12,096 bases of DNA from Gemmatimonadota bacterium (lineage in GTDB: Bacteria > Latescibacterota > UBA2968 > UBA8231): the NCBI GenBank assembly GCA_026706505.1, contig JAPOYQ010000568.1, forward strand, positions 1 through 12,096. Reading direction: 5' to 3'. Below, piece by piece: positions 1 through 7,419 of this stretch. Made by a program: the position numbers and the translations under genes. The number at the start of each line of letters is the position of its first letter. Position 1 is the stretch's first letter. The notes below the pieces were generated by a model that was not told the origin of the DNA, searched no databases, and worked only from the letters and a program-made list of their open reading frames with translations.

Positions 1-893
1 ATACGACGGGCGGAGCGTTGGTGTTCTACATACCTCGTGGAGTACGGTTGGATTCCCTAGCCAAAGAGCCTCCTAAGCTGTCGGCGAAAATTGATCTATC
101 GAGCTTGGGGCTGTCGGAAGCCGCCCAAGCACAACTCGACTCCCTGTACGAAAATCGCGAACCGCTCGAGCTATCGGCGAAGATCGATCTAGCGGGCTTG
201 GGGCTATCGGAAACCGCCCAAGCACAACTCGACTCGATCTATGCCGGAAAAGGACATTGGTTTGGGCCTACTAGATCCGATCTGGCAAAAGAAAAACTGG
301 AAGGGAGAGTGCTCTACTGGTTTTTAGCTGGAGAGCTGATCAATAGGTTCAAACGCAGTGGCAGTAGAGGCTTTGCCGCGGCCCAGCGCGAGTGGGAAGA
401 GTTCCAACAGATCAACCCGCACCCGGAGTACAATGAGGCCGTCCAAGTGGTTCTGGATATAGCCCTGAAGCTGCAACCTGGACAACCCGCACCCGAATTC
501 ACCCTCCCCGACCTCGACGGCCAGCCCGTATCGCTGAGCCAGTTCAAAGGCCAAGTGGTGCTGCTCGACTTCTGGGCGAGTTGGTGCGTCCCGTGTATCG
601 ACGACCTACCCTATCTCCGCCAAGTCAAGGAAAAAACGGCCGACTGGCCGGTCGTCTTCCTCAACATATCGCTGGACGCGGATGAGGACGATTGGCGAGA
701 GGCGATTGATAAACACGAGATCAAAGGCGTCCACGTGCGAGCGGACGGCTGGAGTGCGGAAGTAGCCAAAACCTACCAAGTAAGTGGCATACCTTCGTAT
801 TACTTGGTGGACTCCCAAGGGCTGATCGTGGAGGATTCTGGCTTAAGGGGAAATACAGACGCGACTGTAGCGGCGATAGAGGAGAGCTTGTGA
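1..893 (+). CDS. TlpA/ResA-type thioredoxin-fold protein, 5' end missing
   Basis: The frame is open from the left edge (first full codon at base 3) to TGA at 891-893. A TTG at 18 has no ribosome binding site, so I treat the gene as truncated by the window. Residue numbers count from that TTG. Residues about 155-291 form an AlkC/TSA-redoxin/TlpA-like domain: '[15 protein letters not shown]' entry, then '[12 protein letters not shown]' with the redox pair Cys190/Cys193, and the cis-proline loop '[10 protein letters not shown]' (Pro259). Family knowledge: such proteins reduce or exchange disulfides outside the cytoplasm in electron-transfer or protein-folding pathways. The N-terminal part is not a known domain to me and holds two 31-residue repeats ('LSAKIDL..LGLSE.AQAQL'), followed by a helical stretch (about 90-150). 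The export signal, if any, lies outside the window. It stands 73 bp upstream of the secreted-protein genes and may help their folding, but that is inference. Confidence 0.85.
   Translation, partial: TTGGALVFYIPRGVRLDSLAKEPPKLSAKIDLSSLGLSEAAQAQLDSLYENREPLELSAKIDLAGLGLSETAQAQLDSIYAGKGHWFGPTRSDLAKEKLEGRVLYWFLAGELINRFKRSGSRGFAAAQREWEEFQQINPHPEYNEAVQVVLDIALKLQPGQPAPEFTLPDLDGQPVSLSQFKGQVVLLDFWASWCVPCIDDLPYLRQVKEKTADWPVVFLNISLDADEDDWREAIDKHEIKGVHVRADGWSAEVAKTYQVSGIPSYYLVDSQGLIVEDSGLRGNTDATVAAIEESL
78..242 (+). repeat. 93-bp tandem duplication inside the thioredoxin-like gene
   Basis: Unit 1 starts at 78 and unit 2 at 171, a period of exactly 93 bp (31 codons), so the frame is kept. Comparing 78-149 with 171-242 by eye gives 61 of 72 identical bases; 20 of 24 codons encode the same residue and six differ only synonymously. 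The similarity stops after the LDS[LI]Y codons; the last seven codons of unit 1 are a linker. This is an in-frame duplication that has since drifted. Confidence 0.85.
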
Positions 894-919
894 GAAGCCG
901 TACGGTTTAATTAAACACG

Positions 920-946
920 ACGCGCACCCGCAAAATGGTCAAACCC
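920..946 (+). repeat. Stray copy of a type A sorting-signal tail
   Basis: These 27 bases match 3031-3057, the last codons of the FG-GAP gene, at 24 of 27 positions. Read in the corresponding frame they give TRTRKMVKP against TRTRKMIKL at the end of the FG-GAP protein. The fragment is outside any gene, without a stop at the expected place. It could be the relic of a lost gene ending in a type A sorting domain, or a product of recombination between such tails. The match is short, so chance similarity is unlikely but not excluded. Confidence 0.55.
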
Positions 947-953
947 ACAAACT

Positions 954-960
954 CTGGAGG
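954..960 (+). promoter_or_regulatory. Ribosome binding site of the FG-GAP gene
   Basis: CTGGAGG lies six bases before ATG at 967. It is the strongest Shine-Dalgarno sequence in the window and decides the start. It also suggests this gene can be translated independently of the gene before it. Confidence 0.8.
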
Positions 961-966
961 CAAACA

Positions 967-3063
967 ATGCGCCGCGTTCTCTTTGCAATTCTATTGGTGG
1001 CCGCTCCATGCGGAGCCTTTGCCCTAACGTGGGATTTCGCCGACGGCTCCACCTATGGCTGGACCGCCCGGGAAAGTGCTACTCATACCAATGGCAATAG
1101 CGACCCGTTACACAGCGAAATCGTCGATGGCGTCTGGCGCATTGCAACAACTCCTGGTCGCAGACCCACCGTTCAATTGCGTTCGCCGTTGATCGGCAAA
1201 GACTCGGCCCTGTTCGACCGCCTCACCCTCCGGCTGCGTCTCATACACCACAGTCCCACCGAGGGACCATTCTTGATGTACTGGTCCAATGCCGAGAGAA
1301 GACGCCTCCTTAAAGGGAGGTCTAGCACGTGGAGATATCTTCAACCCTATCCCATCGAATGGGAAGACCTCACCGTAGATCTACGCGCCTTGGTAGAAGC
1401 ATATCCAGAGCAGGAGATCATCTGGCAGGATACCCTTTATGCTATTCGTATAGACATGATGTTATACCGGGACTCGCAGGACGTGGCCAACCATCCCAAG
1501 TTTTTAGAAATAGACTGGATCCAACTCACCGGGGCCGGAGAGTCGGCACAGGGAGAATTGTCGCCTCGGGATCTCGGTGTGGGGTTGGGGCCGCCCGGCA
1601 CCTTGTTTGCCGAATCCGACTTTTTTCCGCTCGGCGAAGGCATCGGCATCCCAAGCCTTTGGCGAGGCAACCGGGAAGAATCGCACGGCGCAGTGGGCGA
1701 TGTAGATGGCGATGGCGACGCGGATCTGGTGGCGATCTGGCACCGCGTCATGGGCCGCGAAAGACAACTGGGCTGGACGGTAGCGTCCAACGACGGGCTA
1801 GGCCGCTTTGAACCCACCCAAGAGCTCCTCCTCTCAACCGAACCCGCCAACGACCCTCCACTCATGGACCTGCGGGGAAGCGACTTCGACGGCGATGGAC
1901 TCCTCGATTTGGTCGTTAAATATCAATGGAGGGGAAACGTCGAAGTGTGGTACAACTGGGGCGACGGCTTTGATCCCATTTTGCAACTGTTCGACGTCGT
2001 GCTCGTTGGCTTGGCCGATGGCGACGGCGACGGCGATGTGGACCTGTTGGTCTCCGACGCTGCGTCCCAAGTGATTATGTGGATCAACGACGGCTACGAC
2101 TTTGTCGATAGCGATACCTTCGTCCTCGACAGCGAGGAGTGGCGCTGGGCCTATTTATCGACCGGACAACCCCTCGGCGAAGCTGCAAGCTTGTTGTGGA
2201 ATGGGGGCTGCTTTGAGCCTCAAGACTTTTGGCAACTGACCCGGCCGTGGGCCGCTACTCAAGAACCGCCACTCTCTTTTGCGGCCCCGATCAATCCCTG
2301 CGCCCTGCATCTACTGGCCGATCTCGATGGCGATGGGACGGTGGATCTACTCGGCTCCTCTGAGAAGATAGATGCGTCCCTCCATAACATCGACTACTAC
2401 GGTTTGTCCCTATGGCGTCTGGACGCCTCCGGCGTATTGGCTCGCCATTCCTTGCTCGACTGGAAGGTGTTCCCGTCGCAGGCCACCGCCAGCGACCTCA
2501 ACGGCGATGGCGTGCTGGATGTGGCCATGGTCGCTGCCAATTCGACCGTCGGTCCGGCCCTCGTGGTGTCGCTCGGCCAGCGCAATGGCGTGCCCACCCT
2601 CGAAGGCTACTATCCTCTGCCTGGCGAGGGCAGTCAGGTCTTCGCCAGCGATGTCAACGGCGATGGCGACACCGATCTAGTCGTACTGGGAACGAATCCG
2701 GCAAGCGACCACGGCGGCGTCTTTGTCTTTATCAACCAAGGCACTCCGACCACCGCCGTAGCAGCCGAGACAGCCACGCCAACGGCTTTTGCTTTGGGTG
2801 CCAACTATCCCAATCCGTTCAACCCCGCCACAACTATCCCCTTGGCCGTGCCCGCCGGAGCTAAGGACGTAGATTTAACCATCTACAATGTCCTAGGGCA
2901 GCCAATGCGCCAAGTGTGGACGGGGCCGCTACCCGCTGGCGAGCACGAACTAACTTGGGATGGCCGCGACGCGCAGGGGCAACCCGTCGCCGCTGGAGTT
3001 TATATGTACCGCTTACAGGTAGACGAACAGACCCGCACCCGCAAAATGATCAAACTCGAATAA
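967..3063 (+). CDS. Secreted FG-GAP/VCBS repeat protein with type A (T9SS-like) sorting domain
   Basis: The 698-residue protein begins with a clear signal peptide (MRRVLFAILLVAAPCGAFA, cleavage near 19/20). Residues about 20-195 look like a beta-sandwich of the carbohydrate-binding/galactose-binding type ('WDFADGSTYGWT' opening, 'FLEIDWIQLTG' close). Residues about 235-590 hold six calcium-loop repeats of FG-GAP/VCBS type, with acidic loops starting at D245, D306, D351, D452, D510 and D562 (DxDGDG or DxNGDG); such repeats usually fold into a seven-bladed propeller. Residues about 608-698 are a textbook type A C-terminal domain: NYPNPFNP at 613-620, 'IYNVLGQ', 'WDGRDAQGQPVAAGVYMYRL' and terminal KMIKLE. 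Family knowledge: in Bacteroidota-like bacteria this domain directs passage through the type IX secretion system to the surface. No catalytic motif is visible; a binding or structural role is likely. ATG at 967 is supported by CTGGAGG. Confidence 0.88.
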   Translation: MRRVLFAILLVAAPCGAFALTWDFADGSTYGWTARESATHTNGNSDPLHSEIVDGVWRIATTPGRRPTVQLRSPLIGKDSALFDRLTLRLRLIHHSPTEGPFLMYWSNAERRRLLKGRSSTWRYLQPYPIEWEDLTVDLRALVEAYPEQEIIWQDTLYAIRIDMMLYRDSQDVANHPKFLEIDWIQLTGAGESAQGELSPRDLGVGLGPPGTLFAESDFFPLGEGIGIPSLWRGNREESHGAVGDVDGDGDADLVAIWHRVMGRERQLGWTVASNDGLGRFEPTQELLLSTEPANDPPLMDLRGSDFDGDGLLDLVVKYQWRGNVEVWYNWGDGFDPILQLFDVVLVGLADGDGDGDVDLLVSDAASQVIMWINDGYDFVDSDTFVLDSEEWRWAYLSTGQPLGEAASLLWNGGCFEPQDFWQLTRPWAATQEPPLSFAAPINPCALHLLADLDGDGTVDLLGSSEKIDASLHNIDYYGLSLWRLDASGVLARHSLLDWKVFPSQATASDLNGDGVLDVAMVAANSTVGPALVVSLGQRNGVPTLEGYYPLPGEGSQVFASDVNGDGDTDLVVLGTNPASDHGGVFVFINQGTPTTAVAAETATPTAFALGANYPNPFNPATTIPLAVPAGAKDVDLTIYNVLGQPMRQVWTGPLPAGEHELTWDGRDAQGQPVAAGVYMYRLQVDEQTRTRKMIKLE

Positions 3064-3077
3064 GCGAGCCGAGTAAA

Positions 3078-4880
3078 TTGAATAAAGCCATACACTACGC
3101 CTTGTTAATCGGTCTCTTCTGCAGCGCCACCACCGCGCTGGCCGTCGATACCCTCGACGTGGGTCAAGACGGTCGCCTAGGCCGCTGGGACAGCATTGTC
3201 GAGGAGGCTCAGTTCCTAGGAGTAGCGCGCGATTCCATCTGGATGTGGCCGGCAGAAGCCGGCGAAAATCTATCGCTGCGCTTGGCCGAGCGCGGAGGCA
3301 TGGCAGTGGGGCTGGTGGAAAATCCCGCTGGCATCCTCCGCGTGCCCCTAGGCACTCTGCTATACGACGGCAATCCCAATACGGCCTTCGATCCAGATCA
3401 GTTTGCCGCTATCAACCGCAGTACGCCCGTAGAGATCGACCTCGGTGCCACCTTCCGCGTCAATCACATCCGCCTCTTCCCGCGCCTTGACCGCCAGAAC
3501 AGACGCCGCTTCCTACAGGTTTTTCGCCTCTACACCAAGGCCGAGCGCCAAGCAGAGTACGACCCTGCCATCCGCTTTTTCGCCCCCGCCCCCAACGTCG
3601 AGCCTGTGGTAGAACAGCGCATTGATAGCCGCAACGTGCGCTACGTACGCATAGAGCCTGGCACAGAGCGCGAGTGGGAATTGGCGGAAGTAGAAATCTA
3701 CGCCGCTGGCGACGCGCCTGTGGGCACTTACGTCTCTAGGCCGGTCAGGACGCGCTATCCCAACATCGTCTGGGGCAAAGTGCGCTACGAAGGAGGCTCC
3801 ATAGAAAACGCCCCTGCTTCAGTGCAGACGCGCACCGGCTCCGACCGCGATCCCGAGCACTACTTCAGCATAGATCTCCAAGCGGAGGACGGGTTACGAC
3901 GGGTGAGCAAAGAGGATTACCAAGCATTGCCCGCCGATGAAAAGGGGCCGATCAGACCCAATCCGCTGTGGAGTAGCTGGCAGACCGTCAGCGGCGGTCT
4001 GATCCACTCGCCAGGGCTGCGCCGCTTCTTGCAGTTCAAGGTGCGCATGGCCTCACCAGGAGCCGTGCTCAGGCGGCTGGTCTTCGAATTTGCGCGACCG
4101 CCGGTGGTCAGTAGCCTGCTGGCCGAGATTAGCCCCAGCGTCGTGCAGCCGGGCGTCGAGACGAGCTTTACCTTGTCCATGGAAGTGCGCTTGCGCCCCG
4201 ACAAAGGCCCAGATCCACGAGCTACGGGCTTCCGCTTCCTGCAGGTGCGCACGGCTGCGCAGGTAACGGAAATCGAGCGGATACTCGTCGATGACGAGGA
4301 GATTTCCTTTTCCGCCACTTACGCGTCAAGCGCGGGCTTCGACGTCGACTTGTGGCGACACATCGAGCAGACGGGAACTTTTGTGCAGATCGTCTTTCGC
4401 GGCGCTGTGTTCCGCGACTACACGCGCTTTGAGGTGCGGGCATTGGACCGCAGGGAGGCAGACGGTCAGCTCGAAGAGGCATACCAAGTGGCCGACGAGC
4501 GCGATGTGGATCCCTCGCTGGAAGGGACCAATCTGGTCGTGCGCTTCGCGGACGGCAACGTGCCGCTGGTGGCGCAGTTGGAGGGGACCCGGCTGTTCAC
4601 GCCCAACGGCGATGGGGCCAACGACGCCTTCGCGCTGAGTTATGTGCTGTTGAAGATCGTTACTGAGGCTGCGGTGACTCTGGAGATGTACGACTTGGCC
4701 GGTCGCCGGGTGCGGCGAGCCTATGCGGGAATGGGCAGCAACGGGGCTTATGCGCTGGAGTGGGATGGAACGGACGATCAAGGGTTATTGGTGCCACCGG
4801 GACTGTATCTGTACGAGTTGCGGGTAGAAGCTGACGAGGACTCGGAACGCCGCTGGGGCTCGGTGGGAGTGGCGTATTGA
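3078..4880 (+). CDS. Secreted discoidin-like protein with FlgD-Ig/type B-like C-terminal domain (paralogue 1 of 3)
   Basis: The frame is open far upstream into the preceding gene, but TTG at 3078, 14 bases after its stop, gives a good signal peptide (MNKAIHYALLIGLFCSATTALA, cleavage about 22/23). From there the protein is 600 residues. Residues about 85-210 resemble a discoidin (F5/8C) domain: 'LLYDGNPNTAF' (from 94), 'VEIDLGATFRVNHIRLFPR', 'VRYVRIEP', and 'AEVEIY' at 203-208. A second beta-rich module follows with 'VQTRTGSD', an inserted helix-like motif at 276-292 (VSKEDYQALPADEKGPI) and the signature W298-S-S-W301...PGLRRF at 312-317. Residues about 335-500 are another beta-rich region without a name I can give. 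Residues about 506-600 form a FlgD-Ig-like domain (FTPNGDGAND, 'YDLAGRRV', 'EWDGTDDQG') ending in GVAY. Likely exported and surface-attached; the ligand is unknown. It shares its layout with the genes at 4882 and 10082. The ribosome binding site is weak (GAG at 3071). Confidence 0.8.
   Translation: MNKAIHYALLIGLFCSATTALAVDTLDVGQDGRLGRWDSIVEEAQFLGVARDSIWMWPAEAGENLSLRLAERGGMAVGLVENPAGILRVPLGTLLYDGNPNTAFDPDQFAAINRSTPVEIDLGATFRVNHIRLFPRLDRQNRRRFLQVFRLYTKAERQAEYDPAIRFFAPAPNVEPVVEQRIDSRNVRYVRIEPGTEREWELAEVEIYAAGDAPVGTYVSRPVRTRYPNIVWGKVRYEGGSIENAPASVQTRTGSDRDPEHYFSIDLQAEDGLRRVSKEDYQALPADEKGPIRPNPLWSSWQTVSGGLIHSPGLRRFLQFKVRMASPGAVLRRLVFEFARPPVVSSLLAEISPSVVQPGVETSFTLSMEVRLRPDKGPDPRATGFRFLQVRTAAQVTEIERILVDDEEISFSATYASSAGFDVDLWRHIEQTGTFVQIVFRGAVFRDYTRFEVRALDRREADGQLEEAYQVADERDVDPSLEGTNLVVRFADGNVPLVAQLEGTRLFTPNGDGANDAFALSYVLLKIVTEAAVTLEMYDLAGRRVRRAYAGMGSNGAYALEWDGTDDQGLLVPPGLYLYELRVEADEDSERRWGSVGVAY
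4865..4869 (+). promoter_or_regulatory. Shine-Dalgarno-like GGGAG inside the upstream gene's tail
   Basis: GGGAG lies in the codons for the terminal VGVAY of the preceding gene, 12 bases before ATG 4882. The spacing is long, so it may act together with translational coupling (TGA-G-ATG). Confidence 0.4.
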
Positions 4881-4881
4881 G

Positions 4882-7419
4882 ATGAATAAAACCAGACTGT
4901 TTTTTAGTCGGACTGACGGCGTATTTTGGCCGGCGGTACTCTGTCTATTGCTGACGCATCCACCCACCCTCACCGCCCAGACCAGCTACCGGCTAACGCG
5001 AGACCAAGTCGTCATCGACCAAGCGGCGCACTGGGCCGAATGGGAGGCACCTATAGGGACGCACGTAATTACGGCGGAAGGCGCGGTATTACCCCGCTTC
5101 CTGCGCCGCGACATCAACGCCGCACTCAACGCGATGGAGTTCGAGACCCCAGAGGCCGGTGGCGACACATTGGTGGGGGGGATCCGCAGGGCGGGCAGCA
5201 GCGCCGCGCAGGCACCCTTCATAATGGACGGAGACCAAGACACCTACTGGGAGCCCGATCCGGCCGACCCACTAAAAGACTGGTTTGTAGATGTGGAACT
5301 AGGGCGATCGGTAATCGCCAAAAGGGTGGTCGTGCGCTTTGCCCAGACGGGCGATCCCTTCCTCAAGTTTAGGGTGCTGCTCTCGAACGGGCGGGGACAT
5401 CCAGAGCGGCCGTTGAAGTTCTTCCGCGTTGGGCAGGTGACATACCCCAATAAGACAGAGCGGGAGTTCAGCTTCGAGGTCCGTCCCCAGCGCCCCTTGC
5501 CCGCCGGAGTCGAAGGAGAAGTGGCGCAGGTCGTGCGCTTTCAGGCGTTGGCTTCGGACAGTACGCGGGGCGCGGAAGTAGATCGGGCTACCTACGAGGC
5601 GCTGTCGCCTGAAGACCAAGGGACGGTCGAGTACTTCCGCCAGACGGTCATCGGCCGCCAAATCCTAATCGACGAGCAGACGCATCGGGATTTGCCCGAG
5701 GAGGAACGGGGCCTAGTGCGCTATTTTCGCCGCGAGCGGCCGCGCTTGGCCGAGCTTGAGGTCTATACCCTAGGGGACAATGTCGTCACTCTGACCCAGC
5801 GGCTCCGCAACCGCAACGTGAGCATATTCGAAAATATCCTGCTCGAGCTGGCGACCGATGGCCTCTTCCGTTCCTTCTACCCGTTGCGGATTTACGACTC
5901 GGTACTCGACCGCAACCAGCTCCTAGTTGACCTAGGGGCTCGGTTCTGGCTAGACCGGGTGCGCCTAGTCAGCGCCGAGGGGCCTTTAAGCGCCTATCAG
6001 CTCCGGATTTCGGATGGCAGTTTAGACCCCGATGGCTCGCTGTTGTGGGAAGCTTTGGAGGAGCGGCAGAATCGGGAGTCCTTTTTACAGCTAGAAGAGC
6101 AATTCCCCTTGCGGGAAGTGCGCTATTTGGAACTGAAGCGTCTGGAGCTAGTGATAGTAGGCGAGCATACCGAGGCGGGCAACTTGAGCGAGATCCAGGC
6201 TTATGGCGAAGGCTACGTGTCCAAGGTCGAGCTCGAATCGCCCGTTATCCGCCTAGGCCGCTCGCGGATTTTCTCCACAGTGGAATGGGATGGAGACCAG
6301 CCCCCGGGCACCCAGCTAGAGATCCGCACCCGCAGCGGTGACGAAGTGATCGAGGAGCGGCGTTACTTCGACGTGGTGGGGCAAGAAATCAGCCAGGAGG
6401 AGTGGGAGGCCATCCGCTATGAGAAAAATCGCGGCGAGGTGCTAGTTCGGGAAATCCCAGGGCCGGGCTGGAGTAACTGGAGCGCGGTTTATCTAACGTC
6501 GGGGGAGCCATTCAAGTCGCCAAGCCCCCGGCGCTTCGCCCAAGCACAGATGCGGCTTTTGACCCAAGAACCGCTGCGTACGGCACAGATGCGGAGCTTG
6601 CGGCTCAAGTTAGCGCCGCCTTTGGTGGACCAGACCTTCGCCGAAGTATGGCCGATAGATGGGGTAGCACCGGGGGAGGATCAGCTATTCTCCATGTATA
6701 TCCGCTCAATTTTTGGTCCCGGGAATTCCGGTTTTGACCGGATCCGGCTGCACTCGTCTTCCTCGGTCCCAATTGAGCTGATCTCGTTCCGGGAGGGCAG
6801 CGAGGCGCAGTTGCGCGCTGGCACGGGACGAGAACTATGGCCGGGACCGCTGGATCTAGAGCGGCTGGAGGACGGATCGGTGGAATTGGCTTTTCCCGCG
6901 CCAGTCACTGGTGGCCGGTCGTTGTACGAGGCGCGTTTCCGCACGCGGGTATTTTTGAGCGGCACTGTCTTTGGTGCCGAATTGAAACGCGCGACCCGAC
7001 CCGGGATCGTCCAGGCGATAAGCGAGGGCGACGCTGGGTCGCTGGCTGCGAGTCAGTCGCTAGTGGTGGTGGCCGATGTGGAAAACTTCCCGCTGTTGGA
7101 CCGAGTGCGTTCGCTGCCCCAGGTCTTCACCCCCAACGGCGACGGCATAAATGACCAAGCCGAGATCCGCTTTACCATCTACCGCCTCATCCGGGAAAGG
7201 CGGATTGAGGTCGGCATCTACGACCTGTCCGGTCGGAAGGTGCGCGAGCTTTCGCTGCGTCGGGAAAACCCCAGCGGCGATCACTCCGTGGTTTGGGATG
7301 GTCGCGATGACGCAGGAGCACTGGTGCGACCGGGGACCTATTTGGTGTGCGTCGCTTTCTCCGCCGACGTGGGTGCGGAAAAAACCCAGGCCGCGAGCTT
7401 GGTGGGGGTGGTCTATTGA
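4882..7419 (+). CDS. Secreted double-discoidin protein with FlgD-Ig/type B-like C-terminal domain (paralogue 2 of 3)
   Basis: ATG lies one base after the previous stop. The 845-residue protein starts with a long signal peptide (hydrophobic 14-25, cleavage about 32/33). It is longer than its paralogues because it seems to have two discoidin-like domains. The first (about 105-300) has FIMDGDQDTYW (113-123), 'DWFVDVELGRSVIAKRVVVRF' and closes with 'RLAELEVYTLGD'; it is interrupted by two copies of a 21-residue motif at 233-253 and 263-283. The second (about 310-445) has 'LATDG', 'LLVDLGARFWLDRVRLVS' and 'LSEIQAYGEG'. The common module follows: 'IRTRSGDE', the motif again at 503-520, W530-S-N-W533 and SPSPRRF at 546-552. 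A beta-rich region leads to the C-terminal domain (about 744-845): VFTPNGDGIND (748-758), 'YDLSGRKV', 'VWDGRDDAGALVRPGTY', ending GVVY. No catalytic residues are recognisable; a surface binding or assembly protein is my inference. Confidence 0.8.
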   Translation: MNKTRLFFSRTDGVFWPAVLCLLLTHPPTLTAQTSYRLTRDQVVIDQAAHWAEWEAPIGTHVITAEGAVLPRFLRRDINAALNAMEFETPEAGGDTLVGGIRRAGSSAAQAPFIMDGDQDTYWEPDPADPLKDWFVDVELGRSVIAKRVVVRFAQTGDPFLKFRVLLSNGRGHPERPLKFFRVGQVTYPNKTEREFSFEVRPQRPLPAGVEGEVAQVVRFQALASDSTRGAEVDRATYEALSPEDQGTVEYFRQTVIGRQILIDEQTHRDLPEEERGLVRYFRRERPRLAELEVYTLGDNVVTLTQRLRNRNVSIFENILLELATDGLFRSFYPLRIYDSVLDRNQLLVDLGARFWLDRVRLVSAEGPLSAYQLRISDGSLDPDGSLLWEALEERQNRESFLQLEEQFPLREVRYLELKRLELVIVGEHTEAGNLSEIQAYGEGYVSKVELESPVIRLGRSRIFSTVEWDGDQPPGTQLEIRTRSGDEVIEERRYFDVVGQEISQEEWEAIRYEKNRGEVLVREIPGPGWSNWSAVYLTSGEPFKSPSPRRFAQAQMRLLTQEPLRTAQMRSLRLKLAPPLVDQTFAEVWPIDGVAPGEDQLFSMYIRSIFGPGNSGFDRIRLHSSSSVPIELISFREGSEAQLRAGTGRELWPGPLDLERLEDGSVELAFPAPVTGGRSLYEARFRTRVFLSGTVFGAELKRATRPGIVQAISEGDAGSLAASQSLVVVADVENFPLLDRVRSLPQVFTPNGDGINDQAEIRFTIYRLIRERRIEVGIYDLSGRKVRELSLRRENPSGDHSVVWDGRDDAGALVRPGTYLVCVAFSADVGAEKTQAASLVGVVY
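5578..5730 (+). repeat. Two tandem copies of a 21-residue motif
   Basis: Residues 233-253 (VDRATYEALSPEDQGTV then EYFR) and 263-283 (IDEQTHRDLPEEERGLV then RYFR) repeat at a 30-residue period, sharing D, T, L, E, G, V and YFR at equivalent places. The DNA copies are clearly diverged, so the similarity is one of protein, not a recent duplication. Related motifs occur once in each neighbouring paralogue and once more in this protein. Confidence 0.7.
7404..7408 (+). promoter_or_regulatory. Shine-Dalgarno-like GGGGG before the TTG start of the barrel gene
   Basis: The G-run is within the codons for the terminal VGVVY of the preceding gene and lies seven bases before TTG 7416. Its position supports that TTG over the longer open frame that begins upstream at 7347. 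Confidence 0.45.

Larger units (their letters stand above)
894..966 (+). other. Spacer between the thioredoxin-like gene and the FG-GAP gene
   Basis: This 73-bp spacer contains a palindrome CCGTACGG (898-905), an AT-rich palindrome TTTAATTAAA (906-915), the sorting-signal-like fragment (920-946) and the ribosome binding site of the next gene. The hairpin that could form (five-bp stem 895-899/904-908, GTAC loop, one G-T pair) is too weak, and has too poor a T-run, for me to call a terminator. I see no convincing -35/-10 pair. It is the longest gene-free stretch in the window. Confidence 0.6.

Noticed and set aside
895..915. Possible terminator or operator formed by two palindromes after the thioredoxin-like gene
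   Set aside because: The stem is five pairs including a G-T pair, with only a three-base T-run; palindromes of this size occur by chance.
1329..1811. A 160-codon + strand frame inside the FG-GAP gene
   Set aside because: Its translation is Arg-rich low-quality sequence in another frame of a clear gene.
2916..3077. Longer N-terminus for the gene starting at 3078
   Set aside because: It would overlap the conserved C-terminal domain of the preceding gene, encodes Arg-rich nonsense and would bury the signal peptide.
7347..7415. Longer N-terminus for the barrel gene
   Set aside because: Same reasoning: the extra 23 residues overlap the preceding gene and precede an otherwise complete signal peptide.
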